This document shows positions 32,860-41,770 of a DNA stretch of 42,408 nt, in pieces; the stretch's first letter is position 1; each line of letters starts with the position of its first letter. The stretch comes from Mycobacterium asiaticum (GTDB taxonomy: Bacteria; Actinomycetota; Actinomycetes; Mycobacteriales; Mycobacteriaceae): positions 1-42,408 of the forward strand of contig NZ_LZKQ01000195.1 in NCBI RefSeq assembly GCF_001668675.1, read 5' to 3'. The position numbers and the translations under genes are program-made. Below the pieces are notes generated by a model that made no database searches, was not told the DNA's origin, and was given only the letters and a program-made list of their open reading frames with translations.

Positions 32860-32865
32860 ATGGAA
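32854..32865. promoter_or_regulatory. palindromic operator candidate for the TetR regulator
   Basis: TTCCATATGGAA is a perfect 12-bp palindrome. It contains the start codon of the SRPBCC-like gene and ends 15 bp before the TetR GTG. On the minus strand TACGAT lies 8 bases before that ATG as a possible -10, so a bound repressor would cover the transcription start. Confidence 0.55.
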
Positions 32866-32880
32866 GGATCGTACTAGATC

Positions 32881-33498
32881 GTGGCCCCGCCGCGGAAGCA
32901 TGAAACCGATGTGATCCTGGACGCGACGCGAGCGCTGGTGCTTGCCGGCGGCCCACGCGCGGCCAGCGTGGCGGCGATCGCGAAGGCCAGTGGCGCACCG
33001 GCTGGGACGCTCTATCACCGGTTCGGCAACCGGGACGGGGTGGTGATCGCGGCATGGCTGCGCGCCCTCGAGCGGTTTCAGACCCGCGCGATGGCGGCTT
33101 CGGCCGAAACCGCCGTGGAGGTGGCGGTGGCAATGGCCGTCGCGGCAGTCGAATTCGCTCGCGAGCAGCCGGAGGACGCGCGACTGCTGTTGACAATCCG
33201 GCCCGACGACCTGGTGGACGGCCGCCCCGACGCGTCGTTCCGGGAGACGCTAACCGCGATGAATGCGCCGCTGATCTCGCGGGTGCGGGAGTTGGCGCAA
33301 CAGTTGTACGGCACCAGCGATCCGCGCGCCGTCGATGCGGTGAATCGTGCGGTCGCGGACCTGCCGTACGCGGTCGTGCGCCGCCATGCCCACGACGATC
33401 CGCCGCCCGAATGGCTGGCCGACGACGTCGCGGCCGCCGCCCGGGCGGTGCTGACTAGTTATGGTGGGCAAGGGGGTAGGAAGGGGGCGCCGGTGTGA
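32881..33498 (+). CDS. TetR-family transcriptional regulator
   Basis: The 205-residue product has an N-terminal TetR DNA-binding domain: VILDATRALVLAGGPRAASVAAIAKASGAPAGTLYHRF-like sequence with the helix-turn-helix at about residues 27-47. A divergent helical ligand domain follows (EFAREQPEDARLLLTIRPDDL, PLISRVRELAQQLYG). The start is a GTG at 32881. It is divergent from the SRPBCC-like gene and probably represses both through the palindrome between them. Its stop overlaps the start of the Lon-N gene (GTGATG), so readthrough into that gene is expected. Confidence 0.9.
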   Translation: MAPPRKHETDVILDATRALVLAGGPRAASVAAIAKASGAPAGTLYHRFGNRDGVVIAAWLRALERFQTRAMAASAETAVEVAVAMAVAAVEFAREQPEDARLLLTIRPDDLVDGRPDASFRETLTAMNAPLISRVRELAQQLYGTSDPRAVDAVNRAVADLPYAVVRRHAHDDPPPEWLADDVAAAARAVLTSYGGQGGRKGAPV

Positions 33499-34148
33499 TG
33501 GATCGTGAACCGGTCGAGATGGCGATGTTCCCGCTCGAATCCGTGCTGCTGCCCGGCGAGGACCTGCCGTTGCGCATCTTCGAGCCCCGCTACACGGCGC
33601 TGGTCCGCGATTGCCTGGATCGGCCGGAACCCCGGTTCGGGGTGGTGCTGATCTCCCGTGGCCGCGAAGTCGGTGGGGCTGATGCCCGTTGCGAAATCGG
33701 GGCGGTGGCGCGGATCGCCGAGTACGTGGACGCCGGTGCGGGCCGGTATGTGCTCGATTGCCGGATGGGCGAACGCATTCAGGTGGTGGAATGGCTGCCC
33801 GACGACCCCTATCCGCGGGCGCGGGTCCGGGCGTGGCCGGACGAACCGGGGCCGCCGGTGACCGCCGCCCAGTTCCGTGATATCGAAGACCGGGTGCTGG
33901 CGCTGTTCGAACGCATCGCAGCGGTGCGCGAGGTGGAGCTGCCGGAGCGGGACGTGCTGCTTAACTATCCGGACGAGGCTGCCGACGACCTCGGAAAAAT
34001 GTTGTACGCGTTAGCAACTCGAGTCCCGATGGGCCCGGCCGACAAATACGCGGTGCTGTCGGCGGCGTCGCCCGCGGACCGGTTGGTGGCGTTGCTGGAG
34101 GCGGTCGACTCGGTTGCGGCGATGATCGAATTCCAGTTGTCCGAGTAG
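33498..34148 (+). CDS. Lon N-terminal-domain protein, Rv0434-like
   Basis: The product, about 216 residues, is a stand-alone Lon substrate-binding (LAN) domain: MFPLESVLLPGEDLPLRIFEPRYTALVRDCL, RFGVVLISRGREVGG, CEIGAVARIAEYVDAGAGRYVLDC and a helical C-terminal part. There is no AAA or protease domain. It may bind unfolded proteins; its role is not established. Two adjacent starts exist, GTG 33495 and ATG 33498, both overlapping the TetR stop. The stop at 34148 is four bases from the stop of the convergent AAA ATPase gene. Confidence 0.88.
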   Translation: MDREPVEMAMFPLESVLLPGEDLPLRIFEPRYTALVRDCLDRPEPRFGVVLISRGREVGGADARCEIGAVARIAEYVDAGAGRYVLDCRMGERIQVVEWLPDDPYPRARVRAWPDEPGPPVTAAQFRDIEDRVLALFERIAAVREVELPERDVLLNYPDEAADDLGKMLYALATRVPMGPADKYAVLSAASPADRLVALLEAVDSVAAMIEFQLSE

Positions 34149-34152
34149 GCGC

Positions 34153-36318
34153 TCAGCCGTCCCCGGCGAAGGCGCGCAGCGCTTCCACCTGCAGCGGGTC
34201 CAACGAGGGCCGGACCTTTTCCCGGGCCGCGGCCAGGTCGGCCGCGGTGACGTCGTCGGCATTGATGGAGCGCCGCATCGCCGTCAGCGCCGCCTCGCGC
34301 AGCAACGCCACACAATCGGCAGCGCTGTAGCCATCCAGGCCGGCGGCCACCGCGTCCAGATCCACATCGGCGCTCAGCGGAATGGATTTGCCCGCGGTGC
34401 GCAGGATTTCGCGCCGCGCCTCGGCGTCGGGTGGCTCGACGAACACCCGGCGTTCCAACCGACCGGGCCGCAGTAACGCCGGGTCGATCAGGTCGGGACG
34501 GTTGGTGGCACCGAGCACCACCACATCGCGCAACGGGTCGATGCCGTCGAGTTCGGTCAGCAGCGCGGCCACCACCCGGTCGGTCACGCCGGAATCGAAG
34601 CTCTGGCCACGCCGCGGAGCCAGCGCGTCCACCTCGTCGAGGAACACCAGCGACGGCGCGGAATCCCTTGCCCGTCTGAACAATTCGCGGACCGCTTTCT
34701 CCGAAGAGCCCACCCACTTGTCCATCAGCTCCGAACCCTTCACGGCGTGCACGCTCAGCTGGCCGGTGCTGGCCAGGGCGCGAACAACGAAGGTCTTCCC
34801 GCAGCCCGGCGGGCCGTAGAGCAGCACACCCCGTGGCGGGTCGACGCCCAACCGGGAGAAGGTGTCCGGGTGCTGCAACGGCCACAGCACCGCCTCGGTC
34901 AGCGCCTGCTTGGCGTCGGCCATGTCACCGACGTCGGCGAGGGTCACGCTGCCGACGCTGACCTCCTCGCTCGCCGACCGCGACAACGGCCGGATGACGG
35001 TGAGCGCCCCCAGTAGGTCCTCCTGGTTGAGCTTGGGCGGCTGGCCGTCGGCGCTGGCTCGCGACGCCGCCCGCAGCGCCGCCTCCCGGGTTAGCGCGGC
35101 CAGATCCGCTACAACGAAACCCGGCGTGCGGCTCGCGATTTCGTCAAGGTTGAGGTCGCCGGTCGGCACCGGCTTGAGCACCGCCTCCAACAGCGCCCGG
35201 CGCGTCCCGGCGTCCGGCAGCGGCACACTGAGCTCGCGGTCGCACAATTCGGGCGACCGCAGCCGCGAGTCCAGCTGGTCGGGCCGCGCACTCGTGGCGA
35301 TCAGTGCGACGCCGTCGGTGGCCACCGCGGTGCGCAGCTCGGCCAGGATCAGAGCGGCCACCGGCTCGGCGGTCTCGGGCAGCAGCGCATCGACGTCGGT
35401 GATCAGCAACACCCCGCCGCCGTCGCGCACGGCCGTCACCGCCGACGCCACGGACTGCAGCCGGTCGTCGGCGGCCAGTGCGCCGACTTCCGGGCCGTCC
35501 AGCTCGACCAGCCTGCGGCCGGCGCACACCGCCCGCACCAACGTCACCTTGCCGACGCCCGGCGGTCCTGAGACCAGTACGCCCAGGTTGGTCCCGGCGC
35601 CGAGGGTCTTCAGGAGATGGGGCTCGTCAAGGGCAAGCTTGAGCCATTCGGTCAATTTGGCGGCCTGCGGCTGAGCACCCTTGAGTTCTTCCACCGCAAT
35701 GTCCGGGCTGGCGACACTGACCCGTTCGCGCGACGTGTCGCCAGCCCTGCGGTCGACCGCGCCGCCCCAGGTGACCAAGGTGTTCGGCTGCACGCTGACC
35801 GGCCCGTCCGGGTCCACCCCGGTGACGGTTAACAGTTCCGAGGTCCAGCTGATGCCGACCGACGACGCCAGGGCACGGGTGGCGGCCGAGGTGGAGGTGC
35901 CCGGACCCAGGTCACGCGGCAGCAGCGACACCGCGTCACCGACAGTCATCACCTTGCCGAGCAATGCCAGCCGCAGCGTGGCCGACGAGAGGGATTGCAT
36001 CGCCATTGTCGAGCCGCGCAGCGTCACCGTACGCGCGCCGTAGACGGTAACCGCACTGACGATGACCTCGGTGCCCTCCCGAAGGCCGGCGTTGGACAGG
36101 GTGACGTCGTCGAGCAACACGGTGCCGAACGGGATGGTGCCCGCTGCCATGCCCGCGACCGCCGCCGTGGTGCGCGAACCGGTCAGCGACACCGCATCCC
36201 ATTCCCGGATCCCTAGCGCTGCAATGGCATTCGGATGCAGCCGAACCACGCCCCGGCGCGAGTCGACCGCCGAGGTGTTCAGGCGCGCGACGAACGTGAG
36301 CTGGTTGGAACCGGTCAA
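34153..36318 (-). CDS. Cdc48/p97-like double AAA+ ATPase, Rv0435c-like
   Basis: The 721-residue product is the actinobacterial relative of Cdc48/VCP (Msm0858 in M. smegmatis). An N-terminal double-psi barrel domain covers about 1-200. D1 has Walker A GPPGVGKV at 251-258 and Walker B LLITDVD at 304-310, in which the usual catalytic Glu is Val. D2 has canonical GPPGCGKT at 502-509, LVFLDEVD at 557-564 and GATNRPDLIDPALLRPGRLER. Its role, probably protein unfolding, is not known. The start chosen is TTG at 36318, overlapping the pssA stop as TTGA and matching the M. tuberculosis length; a longer frame to 36687 runs antisense or out of frame through pssA. Confidence 0.93.
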   Translation of the reverse strand: MTGSNQLTFVARLNTSAVDSRRGVVRLHPNAIAALGIREWDAVSLTGSRTTAAVAGMAAGTIPFGTVLLDDVTLSNAGLREGTEVIVSAVTVYGARTVTLRGSTMAMQSLSSATLRLALLGKVMTVGDAVSLLPRDLGPGTSTSAATRALASSVGISWTSELLTVTGVDPDGPVSVQPNTLVTWGGAVDRRAGDTSRERVSVASPDIAVEELKGAQPQAAKLTEWLKLALDEPHLLKTLGAGTNLGVLVSGPPGVGKVTLVRAVCAGRRLVELDGPEVGALAADDRLQSVASAVTAVRDGGGVLLITDVDALLPETAEPVAALILAELRTAVATDGVALIATSARPDQLDSRLRSPELCDRELSVPLPDAGTRRALLEAVLKPVPTGDLNLDEIASRTPGFVVADLAALTREAALRAASRASADGQPPKLNQEDLLGALTVIRPLSRSASEEVSVGSVTLADVGDMADAKQALTEAVLWPLQHPDTFSRLGVDPPRGVLLYGPPGCGKTFVVRALASTGQLSVHAVKGSELMDKWVGSSEKAVRELFRRARDSAPSLVFLDEVDALAPRRGQSFDSGVTDRVVAALLTELDGIDPLRDVVVLGATNRPDLIDPALLRPGRLERRVFVEPPDAEARREILRTAGKSIPLSADVDLDAVAAGLDGYSAADCVALLREAALTAMRRSINADDVTAADLAAAREKVRPSLDPLQVEALRAFAGDG

Positions 36319-37175
36319 AGTCGCCTGCCCGGCTTGCGCAGCCCCAGCCGCGCCATCGACCGTCGGTGCGGCTGGGCCCGTCGGGTCGCGCGCCGGGCGG
36401 CGCGGCGTTGTTTGTTGTTGTCCTCCCACGCCTCGGGGTGCTTGGCCAGCCACCGCTTGCTGCGGACCGCGAACGGGATATGGCAGACGTAGGAAATGAT
36501 GATCACCCAGATCAGGATGTAGGGCTGCAGCACCGCGGCCGCCGCGGCGATCGCCAGGACCGCCAGCAGCGGAGCCGCCCAGTTCGGCGGCACCGCCAGG
36601 GTGTGAAACTTTTTCATCGGCAGCGCGCTGACCATGAGCAGCGACGTCCCGGCGATCCAGAACGCCAGGAACCAGATCGACGTCCACCAGCCTTCACCGA
36701 ACTGCAGCTTGAGGGCGATCGTGCCGATCATGGACACCGCGCCCGCCGGCGCTGGCATGCCCACGAAGTACTCCTTGGCGAACGGCGGCAGCGTTCCGTC
36801 GTCCTGCTGAGCGTTGTAGCGGGCCAGTCGCAGCACCACGCACACGGCGTACAGCAACACCACCGCCCAGCCGACCGGCCATTCGTACAGCAGCGTCACG
36901 TACACCACCAGCGCCGGGGTGACGCCAAAGTTCACCGCGTCGGCCAGCGAGTCGATCTCGGCGCCCATCCGGGACTGGGCGTCCAGAATGCGCGCCACCC
37001 GCCCGTCGAGCGCGTCGAGGATCGCGGCCACCGCGATCAGCGCCATGGCGGGGATGGGCTTGTGGTCCAGGGCGAACTTGATAGAGGTGAGACCCGCACA
37101 GATGGACAGCACTGTCATCGCGCTCGGCAGCAGATGCAGGTCGACGGTCCGTCGTCCCCGGGGCTTCTCGATCAT
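36315..37175 (-). CDS. pssA: CDP-diacylglycerol-serine O-phosphatidyltransferase
   Basis: PssA makes phosphatidylserine from CDP-diacylglycerol and serine, the step before Psd. The 286-residue membrane protein, the same length as recalled for M. tuberculosis, has the CDP-alcohol phosphotransferase motif DG-x2-AR-x8-G-x3-D-x3-D in [24 protein letters not shown]. Several hydrophobic helices and a basic C-terminal tail ([17 protein letters not shown]) follow. The ATG at 37175 overlaps the psd stop (ATGA). Its own stop overlaps the AAA ATPase start, so psd, pssA and the ATPase form one coupled operon. Confidence 0.95.
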   Translation of the reverse strand: MIEKPRGRRTVDLHLLPSAMTVLSICAGLTSIKFALDHKPIPAMALIAVAAILDALDGRVARILDAQSRMGAEIDSLADAVNFGVTPALVVYVTLLYEWPVGWAVVLLYAVCVVLRLARYNAQQDDGTLPPFAKEYFVGMPAPAGAVSMIGTIALKLQFGEGWWTSIWFLAFWIAGTSLLMVSALPMKKFHTLAVPPNWAAPLLAVLAIAAAAAVLQPYILIWVIIISYVCHIPFAVRSKRWLAKHPEAWEDNNKQRRAARRATRRAQPHRRSMARLGLRKPGRRL

Positions 37176-37879
37176 GACAACTCGGCCAGGACTGTTTCGC
37201 CGCCGACGGCGTGCTGGCCCACCCGGACGAGGGGCTCGGTGCCCGGAGGGAGGTAGGTGTCCAGCCGGGAGCCGAACCGGATCACGCCGTAGGTGTCGCC
37301 GATGGACAGCTTGTCGCCAATGTGCGCCTGGCACACGATGCGGCGGGCCAACAGGCCGGCGATCTGGACGACGACCACCTCGGCGCCACTGGCCGTACGC
37401 AGCCGCATGCTGGTGCGTTCGTTGGCCTCGCTGGCCTCGGGCAGATCGGCGGACAGGAACTGGCCGGGGCGGTGCTGGACGGCGAGTACCTCACCGCTGA
37501 CCGGCGCCCGCTGGACGTGGACATCGAGCAGGGACAGGAAAATGCTCACCCTGGGCAGCGGGGTGTCGCCCAGGCTCAGTTCGGCCGGCGGGGCGGCGAA
37601 GTCGACCAACGCGACCGTGCCGTCGGCAGGCGCGACTACCGCGCCGGGCCGGTTGGGCGGCACCCGTGGCGGATGACGGAAGAACCCGGCGCAGGCGCCC
37701 GCCGCGACCAGGCCCGTCCGGCGCACCCACCGATGGCGGTATCCGACGGCGGCCACGGCCAGGCCGGCGGAGACGAAAGGTATACCTGCCGGGTGGAGCG
37801 GGGGGATGGTCGACCGCACCAACTCGAGCCAGTGTGCAGGACCATCGGAAGAACCAGGGCGTCGTGCCACGCGGGTCAT
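37172..37879 (-). CDS. psd: phosphatidylserine decarboxylase proenzyme
   Basis: Psd converts phosphatidylserine to phosphatidylethanolamine and uses a pyruvoyl group made by self-cleavage. The product has 235 residues from the ATG at 37879, or 232 from the GTG at 37870, which matches the M. tuberculosis start better. It shows [60 protein letters not shown] and the cleavage motif [11 protein letters not shown] near the C-terminus, where Gly-Ser is cut to form the alpha chain. It is the first gene of the psd-pssA-ATPase operon. Confidence 0.95.
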   Translation of the reverse strand: MTRVARRPGSSDGPAHWLELVRSTIPPLHPAGIPFVSAGLAVAAVGYRHRWVRRTGLVAAGACAGFFRHPPRVPPNRPGAVVAPADGTVALVDFAAPPAELSLGDTPLPRVSIFLSLLDVHVQRAPVSGEVLAVQHRPGQFLSADLPEASEANERTSMRLRTASGAEVVVVQIAGLLARRIVCQAHIGDKLSIGDTYGVIRFGSRLDTYLPPGTEPLVRVGQHAVGGETVLAELS

Positions 37880-37997
37880 CTTACGGAAGGCTGGCGAACC
37901 GGGGTTCGTTCCGGCCCTTGCTGGGAACGCATACAACCGATTTGCCTGACTGAGGAGTCTGATTCCAATTCCGCCAGAAGTTCTGGACGCGGCACGG

Positions 37998-39146
37998 TTG
38001 CGTCGCGCGAAGCTGGGTGTCACGGCGGTGTTCATCGCTCATGCTGTCCTGTTTTCTTCGTGGGCTGCCCATATTCCGCAGGTCAAGGCGAGTTTGGGGC
38101 TCTCGGATGCCGCGCTGGGCACGGCGTTGTTCGGGGCGCCGCTGGGGTCGGTGCTGGCGACGGTGTGCTGCCACTGGGCGCTGCCTCGGTGGGGAAGTCG
38201 GCGATTGGTGCCAATCCTGGTGGCGGGCTACGCCTTCGCTGGGATGACGGTCGGGCTGGCGACGTCCGGCGGTTGGTTGTTCGGTGCGCTGGCGCTGTGG
38301 GGGATGTTCCAGGGCGGCCTGGATGTCGCGATGAACACCCAGGCCGGCACGGTCGAGCGACTCGAGCGCAGCCCGATCATGGCGCGGTTCCACGGGATGT
38401 GGAGCCTGGGCGCGCTGCTGGGAGCGACGATCGGTGCGGCCTGCGTGAGCGTCGGCATCGGCCTTGCGCCCCAGTTGACGGTCCTGGGGGTGGTGGTGCT
38501 GTTGCTCGGGGCGGCACTGGTGCGGGCCTTCGTCGCCGACGAAGCTGCCACCGGCGCTTCGGGCGAGTCCAGGCACGGCTGGATGAACGCCACCGTGGCG
38601 GTCCTGGCCGCGGTGGCGTTCGGCTCGTTCCTGTGTGAGGGTGCGGCCGCCGACTGGTCGGCGAATTACGTACACGACGTCGTCGGTGCCGGCCCGGGCG
38701 TCGCGGGATTGAGCTACGCGGCCTACACGCTGGCGATGGTCGTGGTCCGGTTCGGCGCCCTGCGGCTGCATTCGCGGATCCCGGCGCGTCGGCTGCTGCC
38801 GGTGCTGGCGGTGCTTGCCGCCGTCGGCGTGAGCGTCATGCTCGCCACCGCCAACCCCGTGCTGAGCGTGATCGGCTGGGCCAGCCTGGGCGCCGGCGTG
38901 GCGCTGTTGGTGCCGACCGCGTTCAGCGCCGCCTACTCGGCGGGCAATGGCGGATCGGCGATCGCGATCGTCGCGGCAACCGGCTGGGCGGGATATCTAT
39001 TGTCGCCGCCCCTGATCGGGCACCTCGCCCACTGGGTCGGGCTGAGTGCGGCGCTGGTCGGCATTCCGGTGGTGATCCTGATCGCCGCGGCGGCGATAGC
39101 CGGCACCACCGCCTTCGACGCCGCCGACGAATTCCACCGGTCCTAG
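37998..39146 (+). CDS. MFS transporter
   Basis: The 382-residue product is a major facilitator with about 12 membrane helices, resembling the YbjJ/fucose-permease-like group. It has [23 protein letters not shown] at the start, [18 protein letters not shown], a helix with [19 protein letters not shown] and [17 protein letters not shown]. The substrate is unknown. The start given is a TTG at 37998 near the first helix; translation may begin a few codons upstream. The 118 bp before it, shared with psd, show no gene. As recalled, M. tuberculosis has no transporter between psd and moeA2. Its stop shares the bases CTAG with the moeA2 stop. Confidence 0.85.
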   Translation: MRRAKLGVTAVFIAHAVLFSSWAAHIPQVKASLGLSDAALGTALFGAPLGSVLATVCCHWALPRWGSRRLVPILVAGYAFAGMTVGLATSGGWLFGALALWGMFQGGLDVAMNTQAGTVERLERSPIMARFHGMWSLGALLGATIGAACVSVGIGLAPQLTVLGVVVLLLGAALVRAFVADEAATGASGESRHGWMNATVAVLAAVAFGSFLCEGAAADWSANYVHDVVGAGPGVAGLSYAAYTLAMVVVRFGALRLHSRIPARRLLPVLAVLAAVGVSVMLATANPVLSVIGWASLGAGVALLVPTAFSAAYSAGNGGSAIAIVAATGWAGYLLSPPLIGHLAHWVGLSAALVGIPVVILIAAAAIAGTTAFDAADEFHRS

Positions 39147-40348
39147 CGCAGGTCCCACACTCGCAGCTCGGATCCGGCCGGTACCTCCACCACATCCTCG
39201 GGGATGTCCAGCAGCGCGTTGGCCGAGGCCAGCCAGCGCAGATGGTGCGATGCCGGCGGGCCGTAACTGGTGACCTGGTTGGCTTCGGGATCCAGGACCG
39301 CGCGCCGGAATTGGCGTTTACCCCGGGGCGAGGTCACCGCCTCGGTGAGCACGGCGGTGCGATGCGGCCGGTGCGGATCGGGCAGGCCCATCGCGGCGCG
39401 CAGCGCGGGGCGGATGAACACCTCGAAGGACACCAGCGCGCTGACCGGGTTGCCGGGCAGCGTGACGATCGGTGTGCCCGCCACCCGACCGACCCCCTGC
39501 GGCATGCCCGGCTGCATCGCGACCTTCACGAACTGCACCCCCTGGTCGCCCTCGCGGCCGAAGGCGTCCTTGACCACCTCGTAGGCGCCGGCACTGACGC
39601 CGCCGCTGGTGATGATCAGGTCGGACTCGCCGGCGTACCGATCCAGCACGGCGCTGAACTGCGCTACGTCGTCGCCCGCGGTCGGGGTGGCGACCACGTC
39701 CGCGCCGGCGTCGCGGACGGCGGCGGCCAGCATGGTCGAATTCGACTCGTAGATCTGCCCGGGCTGCAGCGGGGTGCCCGGCGACACCAGCTCGGAACCG
39801 GTCGAGATGACCAGCACCCGCTGCCGGGGGAGCACCGGCAAGGCATCCAGACCCAGCGCGGCCACCAGTCCCAGCGCGGCCGGTGTCACCTGCTGGCCGG
39901 CGCGCAGCACCGTCGCGCCGGAGGTGACGTCCTCCCCGGCGTGGCGGATGTGCTTCCCGGCCTCGGAATGCTGCCGGATCTGCACCGTCGTCACCCCGCC
40001 GTCGGTGGCTTCGACCGGCACGATGGCCGTCGCGCCGGCCGGCACCGGGGCACCGGTCATGATCCGGTGGGCGGTTCCGGGCTGCAGCTGCAACCGGTCG
40101 GTGCGCCCGGCCGGGATGTCCTCGGCGACCGGCAGCACCACGGGGTTATCGGGTGTAGCGGCGGCGGTGTCCTCGGCGCGTACCGCGTACCCGTCCATTG
40201 CCGAGTTGTCGAAGACCGGCAGCGACAGCGGTGCGGTGACGTCCTCGGCCAGCACCAGACCCAGGGCTTCGGCCAGGCCGACGGTGATTGCAGGACGGCG
40301 CTGGATCAGCTCGGCGACGACGCGCTGGTGTTCGGTGACGGATCGCAT
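39143..40348 (-). CDS. moeA2: molybdopterin molybdenumtransferase MoeA2
   Basis: MoeA inserts molybdate into adenylylated molybdopterin in molybdenum cofactor synthesis. The 401-residue protein shows the family signatures LPVFDNSAMDGYAVRAED, AHRIMTGAPVPAGATAIVPVE, ISTGSELVSPG, YESNSTMLAAAVRDAGA, ITSGGVSAGAYEVVKDAF, MQPGMPQGVGRV and LPGNPVSALVSFEVF. The ATG at 40348 begins RSVTEHQRVVAEL, as in M. tuberculosis (405 residues). It lies one base after the SDR stop, so the two are co-transcribed. A longer frame to 40702 is out of frame with the SDR gene and not real. Confidence 0.95.
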   Translation of the reverse strand: MRSVTEHQRVVAELIQRRPAITVGLAEALGLVLAEDVTAPLSLPVFDNSAMDGYAVRAEDTAAATPDNPVVLPVAEDIPAGRTDRLQLQPGTAHRIMTGAPVPAGATAIVPVEATDGGVTTVQIRQHSEAGKHIRHAGEDVTSGATVLRAGQQVTPAALGLVAALGLDALPVLPRQRVLVISTGSELVSPGTPLQPGQIYESNSTMLAAAVRDAGADVVATPTAGDDVAQFSAVLDRYAGESDLIITSGGVSAGAYEVVKDAFGREGDQGVQFVKVAMQPGMPQGVGRVAGTPIVTLPGNPVSALVSFEVFIRPALRAAMGLPDPHRPHRTAVLTEAVTSPRGKRQFRRAVLDPEANQVTSYGPPASHHLRWLASANALLDIPEDVVEVPAGSELRVWDLR

Positions 40349-40349
40349 G

Positions 40350-41285
40350 TCAGACGGGGAACTTGACGCCGGTGAGTTCTTCGGAGACGTCCCACAGCCT
40401 GCGTTGCAGATCGGTGTCGTGGGATTGGGCGCTGGACTGCACCAGCTTGGGACGGCCGCGTTGCTCACCCAATCCGTCGGGGCCGTAGTATTGGCCGCCC
40501 TCGACGGTGGGGTCGGTGGCCGCCCGCAGCGTCGGCCACGCGCCACTCTCCGGGCCCTGGAAAAGCACGGGTGCGAGCACCGCCTTGATCGGCTGGAAGA
40601 TGCCGGGCAGGTTGCGCGACAGTTCGGTGTTGGAGCCGCCGGGGTGCGCGGCGACGGCGACCGTGGGGGCGGCGGCGTCGGCCAACCGGCGCTGTAGCTC
40701 ATAGGTGAAGAGCAGGTTGGCCAGCTTGGACTGGCCGTAGGCGCCGACGCGGCTGTAACCGCGTTCCCATTGCAGGTCGTCGAAGTGGATGGCGGCGCGC
40801 AGGCGGTGGCCGAGGCTGCTGACCGTCACCACCCGGGATCCGCGCACCGGCAGCAGGTGATCGAGCAGCAGACCGGTGAGGGCGAAGTGCCCGAGGTGGT
40901 TCGTGCCGAATTGCAACTCGAAGCCATCCTCGGTGACCTGCTTGGGCGTCCACATCACCCCGGCGTTGTTGATCAGCAGGTCGATGCGCGGATAGCTGGC
41001 GCGCAGCGCCTGGGCGGCCCGGCGGATCGATGCCAGCGAGCCGAGGTCGAGTTCCTGCAAGGTGATGTCCGCGTCGGGTTTGACCGCGATGATGCGGGCG
41101 AGTGCGGTGTTGCCCTTTTCCAGGTTGCGCACCGCGAGCACCACATGTGCTCCGCGAAAGGCGAGTTCAGCCGCGGTGTGGTAACCAATTCCGGTGTTGG
41201 CGCCGGTGACGACTACGGTGCGACCGCTCTGGTCGGGAATGTCGGAGACCGCCCATTTGCGGTTCTTCTGGTCGTTGGAGGCCAT
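40350..41285 (-). CDS. short-chain dehydrogenase/reductase, Rv0439c-like
   Basis: The 311-residue NAD(P)-dependent oxidoreductase has the cofactor motif VTGANTGIGYHTAAELA, the NNAGV motif (LLINNAGVMW), the active-site Tyr-Lys in AYGQSKLANLLFTYEL, and VAAHPGGSNTEL. It resembles the retinol-dehydrogenase/WWOX-like SDR group common in mycobacteria, and its length equals that of Rv0439c as recalled. The substrate is unknown. It starts with the ATG at 41285 and is followed after one base by moeA2; there is no evident functional link between the two. Confidence 0.93.
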   Translation of the reverse strand: MASNDQKNRKWAVSDIPDQSGRTVVVTGANTGIGYHTAAELAFRGAHVVLAVRNLEKGNTALARIIAVKPDADITLQELDLGSLASIRRAAQALRASYPRIDLLINNAGVMWTPKQVTEDGFELQFGTNHLGHFALTGLLLDHLLPVRGSRVVTVSSLGHRLRAAIHFDDLQWERGYSRVGAYGQSKLANLLFTYELQRRLADAAAPTVAVAAHPGGSNTELSRNLPGIFQPIKAVLAPVLFQGPESGAWPTLRAATDPTVEGGQYYGPDGLGEQRGRPKLVQSSAQSHDTDLQRRLWDVSEELTGVKFPV

Positions 41286-41330
41286 GGCCCCGAAGATACC
41301 CAGGCGCGGTCGAGGGCCAGGCGTGCGTGC

Positions 41331-41600
41331 TCAGCTCAGGCGGTAGTCGCTCAGGTCGATCGACACCATCAACTCGTCGGGCATCGGCCCGCCGTCGCTG
41401 CCCCGGCGAAACGCCCGGCGCTTGGTGGGGAACGCGAAGCCGTCCACCCGGACGATCTCCGACACGTATTGAATCGCCGCGAAACCGCCGGCGACATCGA
41501 CGCGGTAGTCGTGCCGGCACAACAGACAGTCCACGTCGAAGTAGAACTCCTGGGCCAGTCCGCCGTGCGCGTCGAGCACCGAGTCCAGCAGTCCGGCCAT
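41331..41600 (-). pseudogene. internally deleted remnant of a mycobacterial conserved protein
   Basis: The 89-residue frame starts AGLLDSVLDAHGGLAQ and jumps directly to EFYFDVDCLLCRHDYRVDVAGG, ending VVSIDLSD-like MVSIDLSDYRLS. In the family I recall, proteins of about 250 residues begin with a similar DAHGGL segment and carry the xxFYVDADGLLRRHDY...SIDLSD segment at the far C-terminus. Here the middle, roughly 140 residues or more, appears to be missing with the frame kept. The start is the ATG at 41600. It may still be translated. The alternative is a genuine short protein. Confidence 0.6.
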
Positions 41601-41645
41601 TGCTTGGCGTTAGATCCGGGTTGACCTCGAACGCCAGCCCCCTTT

Positions 41646-41672
41646 CTTGCACTCGGCATAGGCGAGTGCTAA
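41646..41672. promoter_or_regulatory. CIRCE operator 1 (HrcA site)
   Basis: CTTGCACTC-N9-GAGTGCTAA matches the CIRCE inverted repeat bound by the heat-shock repressor HrcA. A possible -35 TTGCAC (41648-41653) and -10 TAAGAAT (41670-41676) overlap it, so binding would block a groEL2 promoter. Confidence 0.88.
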
Positions 41673-41680
41673 GAATGACG

Positions 41681-41707
41681 TTGGCACTCGCGACCGGCGA
41701 GTGCTAG
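41681..41707. promoter_or_regulatory. CIRCE operator 2 (HrcA site)
   Basis: TTGGCACTC-N9-GAGTGCTAG is a second CIRCE element, 8 bp after the first, with centres 35 bp apart. It lies 114 bp upstream of the groEL2 ATG. Confidence 0.9.
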
Positions 41708-41770
41708 GTCGGGACGGTGAGGCCACTCTGGTCGTCCGTCGCGGGCACTGCGCCCGGCCAGCGTAAGTAA

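Noticed and set aside
33965..34885. A 306-codon minus-strand frame over the 3' ends of the Lon-N and AAA ATPase genes
   Set aside because: It lies in another frame of the AAA gene and antisense to the Lon-N gene, with Arg/Gly/Ala-rich composition typical of GC-rich shadows.
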